Shown here: one piece after another, positions 54,880-64,000 of the stretch
Layout of the letters: every line of letters begins with the position of its first letter
How positions within the stretch are numbered: position 1 is the first letter of the stretch
Assembly (NCBI GenBank): GCA_029202545.1
Contig: CP119311.1
Span: 5,208,001-5,272,000, forward strand
Direction of reading: 5' to 3'
Source of the DNA: Candidatus Pseudobacter hemicellulosilyticus
GTDB taxonomy: Bacteria; Bacteroidota; Bacteroidia; Chitinophagales; Chitinophagaceae
DNA length: 64,000 bases
Notes under the pieces: generated by a model
Databases searched by the model: none
What the model was told of the DNA's origin: nothing
Seen by the model: the letters and a program-made list of their open reading frames with translations, nothing else
Position numbers and translations under genes: made by a program

Positions 54880-55845
54880 TCATTCAAACAGCACCTGCGA
54901 ATCTTCCTCCGGTATCTGGGTATTTCTCCTTCTTTCCATGGTTAGCGGTCCAACAAACCGGTAATTGATAGGAAAAGAGGGGTTGGTAATATCACTGTAC
55001 CAGTATTCCAGGTTCATGGTGATCCGGGTGATCTCCAGGTAAGGCAGTACACCATCCGGTTCCTTTTGACTGGTATAGCTACCGGCCCTGTGGGAGAAAT
55101 GGATAGCCGGATCATCTGCCCTCAGGGATACTGTGCTATCGGCATTGAAGGTGGCATATACTTTATATTTCCTCCTGTCATATGCCTCTTCATCAATATT
55201 ACCTGCGTAGAAGAATACTGTCCTTTCGTCCACCACCCAGGCATTGCGGTGGGGAGTGGTCAGCGCGGTCTGGTTATTTTCAGCTACATCCCTGTTCCAG
55301 ATAAGACCGGCATTGGAATACTTACCGCTGAAATCATTGAAAGGAACAATATGCATGAGCGTCCTGCTGAACCATCTCCTGGTGGAGACATTGCTTTTTG
55401 ACGTAGACACTATTTTCAGCGGGAGCATGTATTTGTCTACCAGGTCCAGTCCTTCCAGTTTCAGGGTCAGGTTAAAATAACCCTGGATGGAGCCTGCAGG
55501 AATGGTGGTGGTCATGGACTCAAAGGTATAGTTGGCTTCCGGCAGCTCGCGGAAGTACAGGTCTTCGCGCAACCTGAAACGTTCAAAGTTCAGGGCATTG
55601 AGTGAGTCCCGGTCAATAGCGATGGTGACCTGGATATCCTCCCCGTTGGTAGTGGAGCCACTGAGTACAACGGGCACCCGCATGGTCACAGAACCTCCGG
55701 CCGACTGGTACTTGGGATATACAAGGGTTACGCCACTTCTGACAAAAGACACCTCCTGCATATACAGTTCCTTTGTCCATTCTTTACTGCAGGAGGTTCC
55801 CATGAACAACCCTGCTACTATCAATAAATAGAATATCTTTTTCAT
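54880..55845 (-). CDS. DUF1735/DUF4973 lipoprotein of a SusCD locus
   Basis: The protein is about 321 residues with lipobox GTSC. The N-terminal Ig-like DUF1735 region holds SVTMRVPVVLSG and YTFESMTTTIPAGSIQGYF; the C-terminal part fits DUF4973 (FSGKYSNAGLIWN, EPDGVLPYLEIT, PINYRFVGPLTMER). Such proteins are surface glycan-binding partners of SusC/D. ATG at 55845 begins the signal peptide, 11 bp after the SusD stop. Confidence 0.85.
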   Translation of the reverse strand: MKKIFYLLIVAGLFMGTSCSKEWTKELYMQEVSFVRSGVTLVYPKYQSAGGSVTMRVPVVLSGSTTNGEDIQVTIAIDRDSLNALNFERFRLREDLYFRELPEANYTFESMTTTIPAGSIQGYFNLTLKLEGLDLVDKYMLPLKIVSTSKSNVSTRRWFSRTLMHIVPFNDFSGKYSNAGLIWNRDVAENNQTALTTPHRNAWVVDERTVFFYAGNIDEEAYDRRKYKVYATFNADSTVSLRADDPAIHFSHRAGSYTSQKEPDGVLPYLEITRITMNLEYWYSDITNPSFPINYRFVGPLTMERRRNTQIPEEDSQVLFE

Positions 55846-55856
55846 GCTGATGATGT

Positions 55857-57857
55857 TTAATAAGGTGCGGTCCAACCGGGGTTTTGGGTCAATTTGGTAT
55901 TCTTTCTCATTTCGTCATGGGAAATGGGCCACAGGTACATCTTCTTCACAAAGATGGTGGGGAAAGAAGGAATGATCACAGGAGTATAGAAGATATCGCG
56001 CTGAGAAGCGGTCATATCCATATTGCAACCATAGATCGGCATAGCTTCCTCTACAGGTGCATCTTTCCAGCGACGGAGATCATAATACCGGTGGTTTTCA
56101 CCCAGCAGTTCAATCTGCCTTTCCCTTTTAAGGGCTTTCCTGAGCTGCTCCTGGGCGTTATAGACACCCGGATCATAATCAGGTACACCACCCCTGATCC
56201 GGATCTGGCTGACAGATTTGCTCATTTCTGTAACATCCCTGGAAATGGTATGACTGGCCTTTCCGGTATAGTCGGGGATGGTATAGGAGCCACTCAGCTC
56301 ATTCATTGCTTCGGCATAGATCAGCAGTATCTCTGCATAGCGGATAGCAGGTTCAACCTTGGGTACTACAAAAGAGCCCAGCACTTTGGAATCATGGGAA
56401 TCGGTGGGGTTGATATATTTCTTAACGCCCAGACCGGTCCTTACGTGGAACTGCGGAGAGGCAGGTTGTTTGCCATCAGCTTCACCCCTGTAGTAGAATA
56501 CCTGTTTGCTTCTCAGTGCAGGGTCCAGCGCACTCAGCCTGTACCAGATGCTGCCACTGTAAGCTACAGAAGCATAAAAACGGGGCTCACGGTTGGCATA
56601 CTGCAGGGATACACCGGCAGGCAGCGGCAGATGATCCACTGCGTTGTCTGTATAGCCTGATACCCTTGGGTTCAGCGGAACATCGCCCCCATCATTCATA
56701 TAATAGGCGTCACATTGTTTTTGTGTAATGCCGTGTGCATTCCAGCCACCCATGGAATAAGGCGTCTGGTGAAGGGCCATTGATACCGGTCCAATAGTAC
56801 CTGTTTCAGTGACACGGGAGAAGATAAGCTCGGGGTTACCGGATGCATTCAGCGCACCATTGAACAGCTGGCGATAAGATTCAAAAGGATCAATATCAGC
56901 CCAGCCGGCAGGAAAAGATGCATTGGAATACCTGGCATTGAAGGGCGGTACAATTGTTTTAGGCTGGGCAGGTCCCTGATCCACAGCATTGAAAGGAACT
57001 GTAAAGAGTTTGTACAGGCCCATATCAATTACATCCTTGGCAGCGGCAGCAGCTCTTGCCCATTTTTCTTCATTATAGGTCTGGGAAACGAGTTTGTTTC
57101 CCTGGTTATCCACCACATCAGCAAACTCAGTGTTACCATTGAACTCAGGGCTGGCGGCATACAGGTATACTTTTGCACGGGCGGCCAAAGCAGCACCGCG
57201 GGTAGCCCTGCCCTGTTCCCGGTTGGTATGGGTCTGGGGCAGATCCACAGCAGCCAGTGCCAGCTCTTTGGTGATATAATCCACCAGGTCGTCATATTTA
57301 GCCCTGGGAATGGACAGCTCTTCATAAGGAAGCGTATAATCCACGCCTTGTTCAGGGGCCATAGGGACCGGTCCGTATTTGCGGATCAGGAGCCAGTAGT
57401 AATAGGCACGCAGGAAACGGGCTTCTGCTTTTCTTTCAGATATTTCAGTAGCACTGAATTCCCGGTTACGGTCAATATTGTAGATGAAGATGGTGGCTTT
57501 ACGGATACCCTGGTAGCAGGAGGCCCAGGAACCCTGGATCCAGCTTTCAGTGTATTCACCATTCTTATAGTTCTTGTAGCTTCTGTTATCCAGCTCATCG
57601 CCCCGGTCACCGAAGAACATATCATCGGAGATGAGGTTGAAGGGGGCATTGTCCTTACTGGCCACGTCCACGTTCTCACCACGCAAATGGGTATAGGTGT
57701 CAGCCAGCCATTGTTCAGAATAGTCTCTCCTTACAAACACGGTGTCTATGCTCATTCTATCTTTAAAGTAATGGCCCATATCCATGTACTTCTTGCAGGA
57801 CTGCATAGTGCTGCTCACCGCTACAATTATCAAAAGGATATATACATTGAGTTTCAT
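55857..57857 (-). CDS. RagB/SusD-family lipoprotein, long form
   Basis: This 666-residue protein has lipobox MQSC, larger than the other two SusDs (about 490). It has SusD signatures FLRAYYYWLLIRKYGPVPM, IRYAEILLIYAEAMNEL and LKRERQIELLGENHRYYDLRRW. Extra loops in the middle (about 230-480) account for the length. ATG at 57857 is preferred over TTG at 57863. It is probably the capping ligand-binding lid of the SusC barrel encoded directly upstream. Confidence 0.94.
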   Translation of the reverse strand: MKLNVYILLIIVAVSSTMQSCKKYMDMGHYFKDRMSIDTVFVRRDYSEQWLADTYTHLRGENVDVASKDNAPFNLISDDMFFGDRGDELDNRSYKNYKNGEYTESWIQGSWASCYQGIRKATIFIYNIDRNREFSATEISERKAEARFLRAYYYWLLIRKYGPVPMAPEQGVDYTLPYEELSIPRAKYDDLVDYITKELALAAVDLPQTHTNREQGRATRGAALAARAKVYLYAASPEFNGNTEFADVVDNQGNKLVSQTYNEEKWARAAAAAKDVIDMGLYKLFTVPFNAVDQGPAQPKTIVPPFNARYSNASFPAGWADIDPFESYRQLFNGALNASGNPELIFSRVTETGTIGPVSMALHQTPYSMGGWNAHGITQKQCDAYYMNDGGDVPLNPRVSGYTDNAVDHLPLPAGVSLQYANREPRFYASVAYSGSIWYRLSALDPALRSKQVFYYRGEADGKQPASPQFHVRTGLGVKKYINPTDSHDSKVLGSFVVPKVEPAIRYAEILLIYAEAMNELSGSYTIPDYTGKASHTISRDVTEMSKSVSQIRIRGGVPDYDPGVYNAQEQLRKALKRERQIELLGENHRYYDLRRWKDAPVEEAMPIYGCNMDMTASQRDIFYTPVIIPSFPTIFVKKMYLWPISHDEMRKNTKLTQNPGWTAPY

Positions 57858-57877
57858 TGTCAACTTTTTTGCGCTGA

Positions 57878-60800
57878 TTAAAATTTGAAAACCGAACCAA
57901 GCGTGAAGGTCTTGGGTAAGGGATAGTTGGTACCATTGCTGCTGGCCATTTCAGGATCCCACACTTTGACCTGGTCCCATACATAGAGGTTCTGGGCAAG
58001 GAAGTACAACCTCAGGTTCCTGAGACGCAGTCTGGAGGCCATTTTTGCAGGTACACTATACCCCATTTCAAAAGTTTTGAAGCGCAGGTAAGCACCATTT
58101 CTTAACCAGTACGTTGAATTACGGTAGTTATTGGAATTACCACCAAAGCTGAGACGCGGATATTTGGCATTCACATTTTCAGTACCTGTTTTGCCGCCGG
58201 CCAGGGATGATTCAACCCATCTGCCGTCCACCACTTCTGTCAGGATATTACCCCACTTTCCTTCAGAGAAAGGGTATACAGTAGGTCCGTTCAGGAAGTA
58301 GGTACTGCGACCTGTACCCTGGAACAGTACGTTGATGTCCAGTCCTTTCCAGGAAGCAGAAAAGCCCACGCCATATTGGAGTGCAGGCCTCCAGCTGGAG
58401 CCTACAGGAACAATATCCTCATCGTTGATGAGACCGTCACCGTTCACGTCCTTGTATTTGATATCGCCGGGCATCACTTCACCGTAGGTTTGTTTGGGGC
58501 TGGTACGGATCTCTTCATAATCCTTGAACAGGCCCAGTGCAATCAGCCCCTTGGTCTGGTCAACACGGTAACCCTGCTGCATCAGGTAGCTGTAGGGAGA
58601 AGTTTGCTCGTCCCTTTCCAGCACCTTGTTCTTATAGTAGGTCATATTACCGCGCAGGGTAACATCCACCTTGCCGATCTTATGTTGTACACTGAAGTTA
58701 CCATCAATACCACGGTTATCCATTTCGCCAACGTTTGCCCAGGGCTTGCTACTAACACCTACCATGGAAGGCAGGTAGCTTCTTTCCATATAGATATTGC
58801 GGCGTCTTTCCTGGTAGTAATCAACAGTGAGGAAGAATTTGTTCTTCAGGATGCTGATATCCACCCCTACGTTCTGTTTGCGGGCAATTTCCCAGGTCAG
58901 GTTATCGGATGCTACCTGGGTATAGTACATACCGGCCCAGCTATTGGGACTCACCGGCTCACCGAAATTATAGCTGCCACCGGAAGCAATATCACTCAGG
59001 TAGGCAAAACGTACACCGCCAACGCTGAAATCGTTACCAACTTCACCAATGGAATAACGCAGTTTGAACATATCCAGCCAGAAGAAATTATCGCGGATGA
59101 ATTTTTCCTCTGCCACGTTCCAGCCTACTGCAACGGCAGGGAAGAAACCGAACTGGTGGCCCGATTTAAAGTTCTCGGAACCGGTATAACCGAAGTTAAA
59201 TTCAACCAGGTATTTGCTGTCGTATCCGTAGCTGGCGCGGCCGGACAGGGAAGTATTACGGCGGGGTAAACCAGTTTTGATATCTGTACCCAGGTTCTGG
59301 GTCATCCTGTACTCCCGTACAAAGGATTTGATCAGACCATCCACCTGGTGTTTTCCACCAAAGTTGCGGCCGTAGCTGACCTCAATTTCACCCTGGTATA
59401 CCCTTTCACCGGCAGATCCGGAGGATTGTGTCATCAGCTGCTCGGTGGAGATCCGGTTCATAATGAGGTTACCATTACGGTCCCTCCTGCTCTGCACATT
59501 GTATTGTTCAGGCCATTTGACCCGGTTGATATCGTTAATGCTCAGGGCATCGTAAGCCAGTCTGGCCGTAGCCCTCAAACCCCTGGTCACCATGTCCAGG
59601 CGCTGGTTGAGCGTGATATTGGATTCGTTCTTGTTTTCCCAGTGTTCCCTGTACCCGGTCTGGGTGGCCAGTACCCAGGGATTGGTCCTGTTACCAGTAC
59701 CATAAGCGGGGATCAGACCGTTGGAATACTTAAAGGGAATGGATACGGGCGACTGCCCAATCAGTGAGTACCAGATATTCTGTGTGTTCAGGCCAGGGAA
59801 ATTCTGTTTTTCCAGGAAGCCGGATACGCCCAGCGCCAGGGTAGTGCTCTTGGAAATGTCCAGGTCATAGTTCACCCGGTAGTTCCACCTGTTCATGTGC
59901 GCATTGGTTTTGTAATCCTTTAGATTCTGGTCGGACTTATACATACCGCCTTCATCTACATAGCTGGCAGATACAAAGTACCTGGCTATGGATGCACCGC
60001 CGGACAGGTTGATGGCAGCCCTGTAGATATTGGTGCCATCTTTCAGCATTTTATCTTTCCAGTCCACATTGGGATAAAGATCCGGATCCAGGTTATTCCT
60101 GAACAATTCCAGCTCGGAGGGAGTATATAGTGCTTCTTTGTTCCTGGTGGTCAGGGCTTCATTCAGCAACTGCGCATAGGTATACCCGTCAACAAATTCC
60201 GGTGTGCGGGTCCTTGTCAGGTAACCATATTCTGCTTTACCATCAATATTCACTTTACCGGCCTTCCCTTTTTTGGTGGTGATCAGCACCACACCGTTGG
60301 CGCCCCTGGAACCGTAGATAGCGGTGGCGGAGGCGTCTTTGAGGATGGAGAAGGACTGGATATCTTCAATATTGATCTCGTTAAAAGGTCTTTCAAAACC
60401 GTCCACCAGGATCAGGGCGCTCTGGTTGCCACCAAAAGTGGAGATACCGCGGATCCAGAATTCAGACTGGTTATTACCCGGTTCACCGGAGCTTTGCATG
60501 GCAACAATACCCGGTACGTTGCCCGCCAGACCGTTGGTGATATTGGCAGTGGGTGTACGCAGGTTGTCCACGTCAATGGCCGTAACGGCGCCTACCACGG
60601 TAACTTTTTTCTGTGGTCCTGCAGCCGTAACGATCACCTGAGTCAGGGCGCTGGAGTCCGCGCGGATCAGCTTAACGTTCAGCAGGGATTTGGTGGTCAG
60701 TTTGATCTCCTGGCTGAGAAAGCCTACGTAAGAAAAAATGAGGGTGCTATAGGGCTCGGTATGTATTTTATACTGGCCTTTATCATCGGTCATAGCGCCC

Positions 60801-60952
60801 TTGCTGACCTTATCCTTCACGGATACGCTCACCCCTACCAGTGGATTATTGGTTTCATCTATCACGGTACCTGACACCGTCAGGGTTTCCTGGGCAAGAG
60901 CAGTCAATACACTGCTGCACATCAACAGCAGTACTGTTATAAATCTTTTCAT
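57878..60952 (-). CDS. SusC/RagA TonB-dependent transporter, third locus
   Basis: The 1024-residue protein has a signal peptide ending LAQ. A CarboxypepD-like domain (NNPLVGVSVSVKD), a plug with FWIRGISTFGG and IYGSRGANGVVLITTKKG, and a barrel ending in SVFKF follow. There is no STN domain, which fits control by two-component regulators instead of FecR. It is 14 bp before susD and 55 bp after the TIG/NHL gene. Ligand unknown, probably a polysaccharide. Confidence 0.95.
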   Translation of the reverse strand: MKRFITVLLLMCSSVLTALAQETLTVSGTVIDETNNPLVGVSVSVKDKVSKGAMTDDKGQYKIHTEPYSTLIFSYVGFLSQEIKLTTKSLLNVKLIRADSSALTQVIVTAAGPQKKVTVVGAVTAIDVDNLRTPTANITNGLAGNVPGIVAMQSSGEPGNNQSEFWIRGISTFGGNQSALILVDGFERPFNEINIEDIQSFSILKDASATAIYGSRGANGVVLITTKKGKAGKVNIDGKAEYGYLTRTRTPEFVDGYTYAQLLNEALTTRNKEALYTPSELELFRNNLDPDLYPNVDWKDKMLKDGTNIYRAAINLSGGASIARYFVSASYVDEGGMYKSDQNLKDYKTNAHMNRWNYRVNYDLDISKSTTLALGVSGFLEKQNFPGLNTQNIWYSLIGQSPVSIPFKYSNGLIPAYGTGNRTNPWVLATQTGYREHWENKNESNITLNQRLDMVTRGLRATARLAYDALSINDINRVKWPEQYNVQSRRDRNGNLIMNRISTEQLMTQSSGSAGERVYQGEIEVSYGRNFGGKHQVDGLIKSFVREYRMTQNLGTDIKTGLPRRNTSLSGRASYGYDSKYLVEFNFGYTGSENFKSGHQFGFFPAVAVGWNVAEEKFIRDNFFWLDMFKLRYSIGEVGNDFSVGGVRFAYLSDIASGGSYNFGEPVSPNSWAGMYYTQVASDNLTWEIARKQNVGVDISILKNKFFLTVDYYQERRRNIYMERSYLPSMVGVSSKPWANVGEMDNRGIDGNFSVQHKIGKVDVTLRGNMTYYKNKVLERDEQTSPYSYLMQQGYRVDQTKGLIALGLFKDYEEIRTSPKQTYGEVMPGDIKYKDVNGDGLINDEDIVPVGSSWRPALQYGVGFSASWKGLDINVLFQGTGRSTYFLNGPTVYPFSEGKWGNILTEVVDGRWVESSLAGGKTGTENVNAKYPRLSFGGNSNNYRNSTYWLRNGAYLRFKTFEMGYSVPAKMASRLRLRNLRLYFLAQNLYVWDQVKVWDPEMASSNGTNYPLPKTFTLGSVFKF

Positions 60953-61007
60953 TGTAACAATATTCAGATTAGCTGTAAGTAGTAATTATGGGAGAAAGCC
61001 GGCGGGA

Positions 61008-62327
61008 CTATTCTGTAGAAATGATCCTGATCCGCCTGTTCTTCTGGTCGGCCACAATGAATGAACCGGTTTCTCTTTCATAAACAATACCCATGGGACG
61101 GTCAAACCTGGCATCCCGGAGGGCGCCATCTGTATAACCGTAGGTACCGGGGCGGCCGGCGAATGTGCTTACAACGCCTTCAGGTGTTATTTTCCGGATA
61201 CAATGGTTGAATACGTCGCACACGTAAAAATTGTCTTCATCATCAAATGCGCCCTGATGCGGTTGCCTGAACAAGGCATCCACGCCTACTCCATCCCTGT
61301 ACCCTTCAGTTCTGCGGGTGCCTACAAAGTGTACAGGTGTTTCCAGTTTCCTGGTTTCCCTGTTATACCTTGATTTGAGGATGTAGTGCTGATTCTTTAC
61401 TACGATGTAGGCAAAATCACCACTGGGGGCAAACTGGATGTTGAATTCCCAGCTAACGTCTCCGATACGGAAGAGTTCGCGGGAAACTTTGGCCTGGCGG
61501 TCCCATTCAAAGATGGCGCCTGTTTCATAGGCGTTGAAGAAGTAATCGCCGGTTTGCGGCTGGGCAGCGCCACCGTTGGTGGTTTTGCTGTAGACCAGGG
61601 AAGTCCAGCGGGTGAAATTGTCGGCCTTTGTCGCTACAGCTGTGCTCAGACCCGCCCAGTCCCACTGGTCGTTCGTGATAAACAGCGTGTCGTACGTAGG
61701 GTTGAAAGACAGGGTCCTCGGCCGGTCCAGGCCATTACCTGTTCTCCATTTGGTGGTCACCTGCGTTTTGTCCGCATTGATCATCCGGAGCGCTCTGCCT
61801 TCTTCCAGCACGTAAATGTTCTTCTGTTCGTCATAACACAGCCAGTAAGGTTCTTCGTACTGTGCTTTGTCGATGCTGCCATCTACAATGGCAGTTCTGC
61901 CATCCTTATCAGTGAACCCTGAAAGGGTGCTGACGGAAGGACGGAAGATGTAAATGAATTCTTTGGGGCTGACACCTTCTTTAGCCGCGGTGCCGGCGCC
62001 TACCGTTACTTTTACATTACCAGTACCGGCTTTGGAAGGAACTAACACATAAATGGCCGAATCATTCATACCAATAAGAGGAGCCCGAAAATCATTGACA
62101 GTAACCCTCACCAGGGAAGTATCATTCCCGAAGTTGGAACCAAATATAACCAGCTGTGTACTAACACCACCACTGTCCGGAAGGAACCGGTTAATGGTCA
62201 CTGGCTTGGCAGGATCGTAAGGGATGCCAATCTGATCGGAATCGCGGGTACAGGCACAAAAGAAGAATAGCACAAGGGAGGCTACTGAGAGCCCCCGTCT
62301 AAGGGGAGTGGCAAGTTTGGTATTCAT
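61008..62327 (-). CDS. IPT/TIG and NHL-repeat surface lipoprotein
   Basis: The 439-residue protein has lipobox CAC (about residue 26). One IPT/TIG Ig-like domain (about 42-125; FLPDSGGVSTQLVIFGSNFG) is followed by an NHL-type beta-propeller (DEQKNIYVLEEG, FDDEDNFYVCDVFNHCIRKIT, VSTFAGRPGTYGYTDG, IVADQKNRRIRI). This layout is common for the extra binding lipoprotein ahead of SusC. It is the first gene of the third operon, divergent from the hybrid sensor gene with about 90 bp between. Confidence 0.88.
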   Translation of the reverse strand: MNTKLATPLRRGLSVASLVLFFFCACTRDSDQIGIPYDPAKPVTINRFLPDSGGVSTQLVIFGSNFGNDTSLVRVTVNDFRAPLIGMNDSAIYVLVPSKAGTGNVKVTVGAGTAAKEGVSPKEFIYIFRPSVSTLSGFTDKDGRTAIVDGSIDKAQYEEPYWLCYDEQKNIYVLEEGRALRMINADKTQVTTKWRTGNGLDRPRTLSFNPTYDTLFITNDQWDWAGLSTAVATKADNFTRWTSLVYSKTTNGGAAQPQTGDYFFNAYETGAIFEWDRQAKVSRELFRIGDVSWEFNIQFAPSGDFAYIVVKNQHYILKSRYNRETRKLETPVHFVGTRRTEGYRDGVGVDALFRQPHQGAFDDEDNFYVCDVFNHCIRKITPEGVVSTFAGRPGTYGYTDGALRDARFDRPMGIVYERETGSFIVADQKNRRIRIISTE

Positions 62328-62393
62328 AACTAAATCGTTATAGCAGTCAAAATTTCGTTGTAAAATTACCGTAACACTTAATGAACTGTTAAT

Positions 62394-62401
62394 TATTTTT
62401 G
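62394..62401 (+). promoter_or_regulatory. Putative -7 element of the hybrid sensor gene
   Basis: TATTTTTG fits TAnnTTTG, 17 bp before the TTG start. The -33 element is unclear. Confidence 0.4.
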
Positions 62402-62418
62402 TTCAAAACTGATCCAAA

Positions 62419-64000
62419 TTGATCCAACTTTCAAAACGATTGCCTGGCTTCACTACTTCCCTCGCCCTGAAAACCTTGCTGCTCCTGCATTTGAGCCTGT
62501 TCAGCAACGCACAGACTATTTATTTCAGGCACTATGAAATTGAGGACGGTCTCTCTAACAATACTATTATCACCTCTTTACAGGACCGGGACGGGTTTAT
62601 GTGGTTTGGAACGTCCGACGGACTGAACCGCTTTGACGGCTATGGTTTCAAGCTGTTTAGCATGCACCCTGACCCCGCTACAGGCAATGCCGGCACTGCC
62701 ATCTTCCACCTCTACCTGGATGATACCGGAACACTTTGGGTAGGCACGGTCAAAGGACTATACTACTATAATAAGGAAGATGAATCCTTTACCCGCTTAC
62801 CCCATACCCAGGGACAGGTGGTCAGGACCATTCAGGGCGATGCCAATAATAATATCTGGTTTGTGGAAGGCCCTACGCTCTACAGGTATGATACCCGATT
62901 GAAAAAGATAAACGCTTATCCTTCAACAGAACTGCAGCATATCACTACCCTATTCCGCTCCGCGGACAGCACCCTCTGGCTGGGTTGCGCCAACGGTGTG
63001 CTGGCCAGCTACCAGCCTTCCACCCAACAGTTCCAGACCTATTCCTCGCCCCAGCTTTCCAGGAATGCCAACACTATTGAAACCATCTGCCAGGCATCCG
63101 ACAGCACCCTGCTGATAGGTACTTCCCTGACCGGTCTGAAACGGTTTGATACCCGCCACAGGCAATGGACTACCATTGCCCTGCAGCCCCGGAGCCAGGA
63201 GCGACTATATATCAGAAGCGTCCTCCAGGCCAGCCATGATGAATTCTGGATAGGCACGGAAACAGGCCTGTTCATCCTCAATTGCCGGACAGACAGCATC
63301 CGGCACCTGCATAAAGTGACCGGCGATAAATATGCCCTTACCGACAATGCCATCTATTCGCTCTGTAAGGACAAGGAAGGCGGCATCTGGGTAGGAACCT
63401 ATTTTGGCGGCATCAATTATTTCCCCAATCATTCCATGCCCTTTGAAAAATACTTTCCCAAACCGGATGAAAACTCCATCCGCGGCAGCGTGGTCAGGGA
63501 GATCATCCAGGACCGCCATGGCCTGTTATGGATCGGCACGGAAGATAAAGGGCTCACCCGCTTTGATCCGGTCAGGAAGACCTTTACCAATTTTAACGAC
63601 AAACAGGACGGCTTCCTGGATATCCCTACCAATATACATGGCCTGCTGGTAGACCAGGATAAACTCTATATCGGCAGTTTTGAGAACGGCCTCTATGTAA
63701 TGGATATTCCTTCCAGGACCATCCAGCAGCACCATGTAGCCTACGCCAATAATGGATTGAACAGCAATTACATCAATATCCTTTACAGATCAGCACAGGG
63801 TAACATCTATGTATGCACGTCCAGCGGCCTGTATGATTTTGATCCGCGGAAAAAATTCTTCCGGCAGCTGGAAGGGTTGCCAGCAAATAATTTTTACTCG
63901 GCCATCCTGCAGGACAGCAAGGGCACTATCTGGGTAGGCACACACGAGAGTGGCGTATATGCTATAGAGAACGGACAAACGCGTAAGCTGACCCTGCCAT
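62419..64000 (+). CDS. Hybrid two-component sensor, N-terminal propeller part
   Basis: The gene runs off the right edge. The frame is open from 62413; TTG at 62419 gives a signal peptide of about 31 residues ending SNAQ (TTG at 62440 also possible, no ATG). The visible 527 or so residues are two-component-regulator propeller repeats: YFRHYEIEDGLSNNTI, then repeated (D/S)xxG-x-(L/I)W-(I/V)GT blocks such as RDGFMWFGTSDGLNRFD, KEGGIWVGTYFGGINYF and RHGLLWIGTEDKGL. In full-length relatives a Y_Y_Y domain, membrane helix, kinase, receiver and AraC domain follow. It should sense a glycan in the periplasm and control the adjacent SusCD operon. Confidence 0.88.
   Translation, partial: MIQLSKRLPGFTTSLALKTLLLLHLSLFSNAQTIYFRHYEIEDGLSNNTIITSLQDRDGFMWFGTSDGLNRFDGYGFKLFSMHPDPATGNAGTAIFHLYLDDTGTLWVGTVKGLYYYNKEDESFTRLPHTQGQVVRTIQGDANNNIWFVEGPTLYRYDTRLKKINAYPSTELQHITTLFRSADSTLWLGCANGVLASYQPSTQQFQTYSSPQLSRNANTIETICQASDSTLLIGTSLTGLKRFDTRHRQWTTIALQPRSQERLYIRSVLQASHDEFWIGTETGLFILNCRTDSIRHLHKVTGDKYALTDNAIYSLCKDKEGGIWVGTYFGGINYFPNHSMPFEKYFPKPDENSIRGSVVREIIQDRHGLLWIGTEDKGLTRFDPVRKTFTNFNDKQDGFLDIPTNIHGLLVDQDKLYIGSFENGLYVMDIPSRTIQQHHVAYANNGLNSNYINILYRSAQGNIYVCTSSGLYDFDPRKKFFRQLEGLPANNFYSAILQDSKGTIWVGTHESGVYAIENGQTRKLTLP

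Overview
The window looks like chromosomal DNA of a Bacteroidota member close to Chitinophaga (Chitinophagaceae). It has three SusC/SusD transporter pairs, an ECF sigma/FecR pair, many short lipoproteins with a Cys lipobox, type IX secretion C-terminal sorting domains, a hybrid two-component sensor with propeller repeats, and TAnnTTTG-type promoter elements. No phage or plasmid backbone, CRISPR array, insertion sequence or rRNA was seen.

Layout. 1-11.7 kb: the end of a subtilisin-like protease, three paralogous small lipoproteins with YD-like repeats, a tail-fibre-like secreted protein, a pcm/DUF2520 pair and a 1504-residue PKD-repeat surface protein. 11.7-26.4 kb: one long minus-strand locus, sigma - FecR - STN-SusC - SusD - DUF4843 - PKD-like lipoprotein - two zinc metalloproteases, which looks like a surface system for taking up and cutting peptides or proteins. 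27-29.6 kb: a type IX-sorted repeat protein and a PEBP-family protein. 29.8-43.1 kb: a glycan locus with SusC/SusD, a DUF4874/DUF4832 protein, a PKD/CBM9-like lipoprotein, aldose 1-epimerase, a NagX-like membrane protein, a LacI regulator, an N-acetylhexosamine 1-kinase-like enzyme and a GH109 alpha-N-acetylgalactosaminidase. A shared palindrome GCAAACGTTTGC and close variants lie before each of its transcription units, so it reads as a LacI-controlled regulon for GalNAc-containing glycans.

43.1-47.9 kb: a visibly AT-rich island next to a tRNA-Arg(UCU) gene. Two truncated defence-type genes face each other at its left end. They are followed by a tightly overlapping five-gene operon: OGG-like DNA glycosylase, a 105-residue protein with a Gly/Ser-rich N-terminus, a PfkB kinase fused to a nucleoside 2-deoxyribosyltransferase, a QueC-like enzyme and a SagB-like nitroreductase. 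This combination recalls the ancillary genes of type IV CBASS but has no CD-NTase, and it is my main candidate for an undescribed system.

48.1-49.6 kb: a U32 protein (TrhP-like) overlapping a ferredoxin. 49.7-53.7 kb: a second candidate conflict system, an alpha/beta hydrolase - caspase - unknown 564-residue protein operon. 53.9-64 kb: a third SusC/SusD locus (TIG/NHL lipoprotein, SusC, SusD, DUF1735/DUF4973 lipoprotein) between a stand-alone REC-AraC regulator and the start of a hybrid two-component sensor that runs off the right edge.
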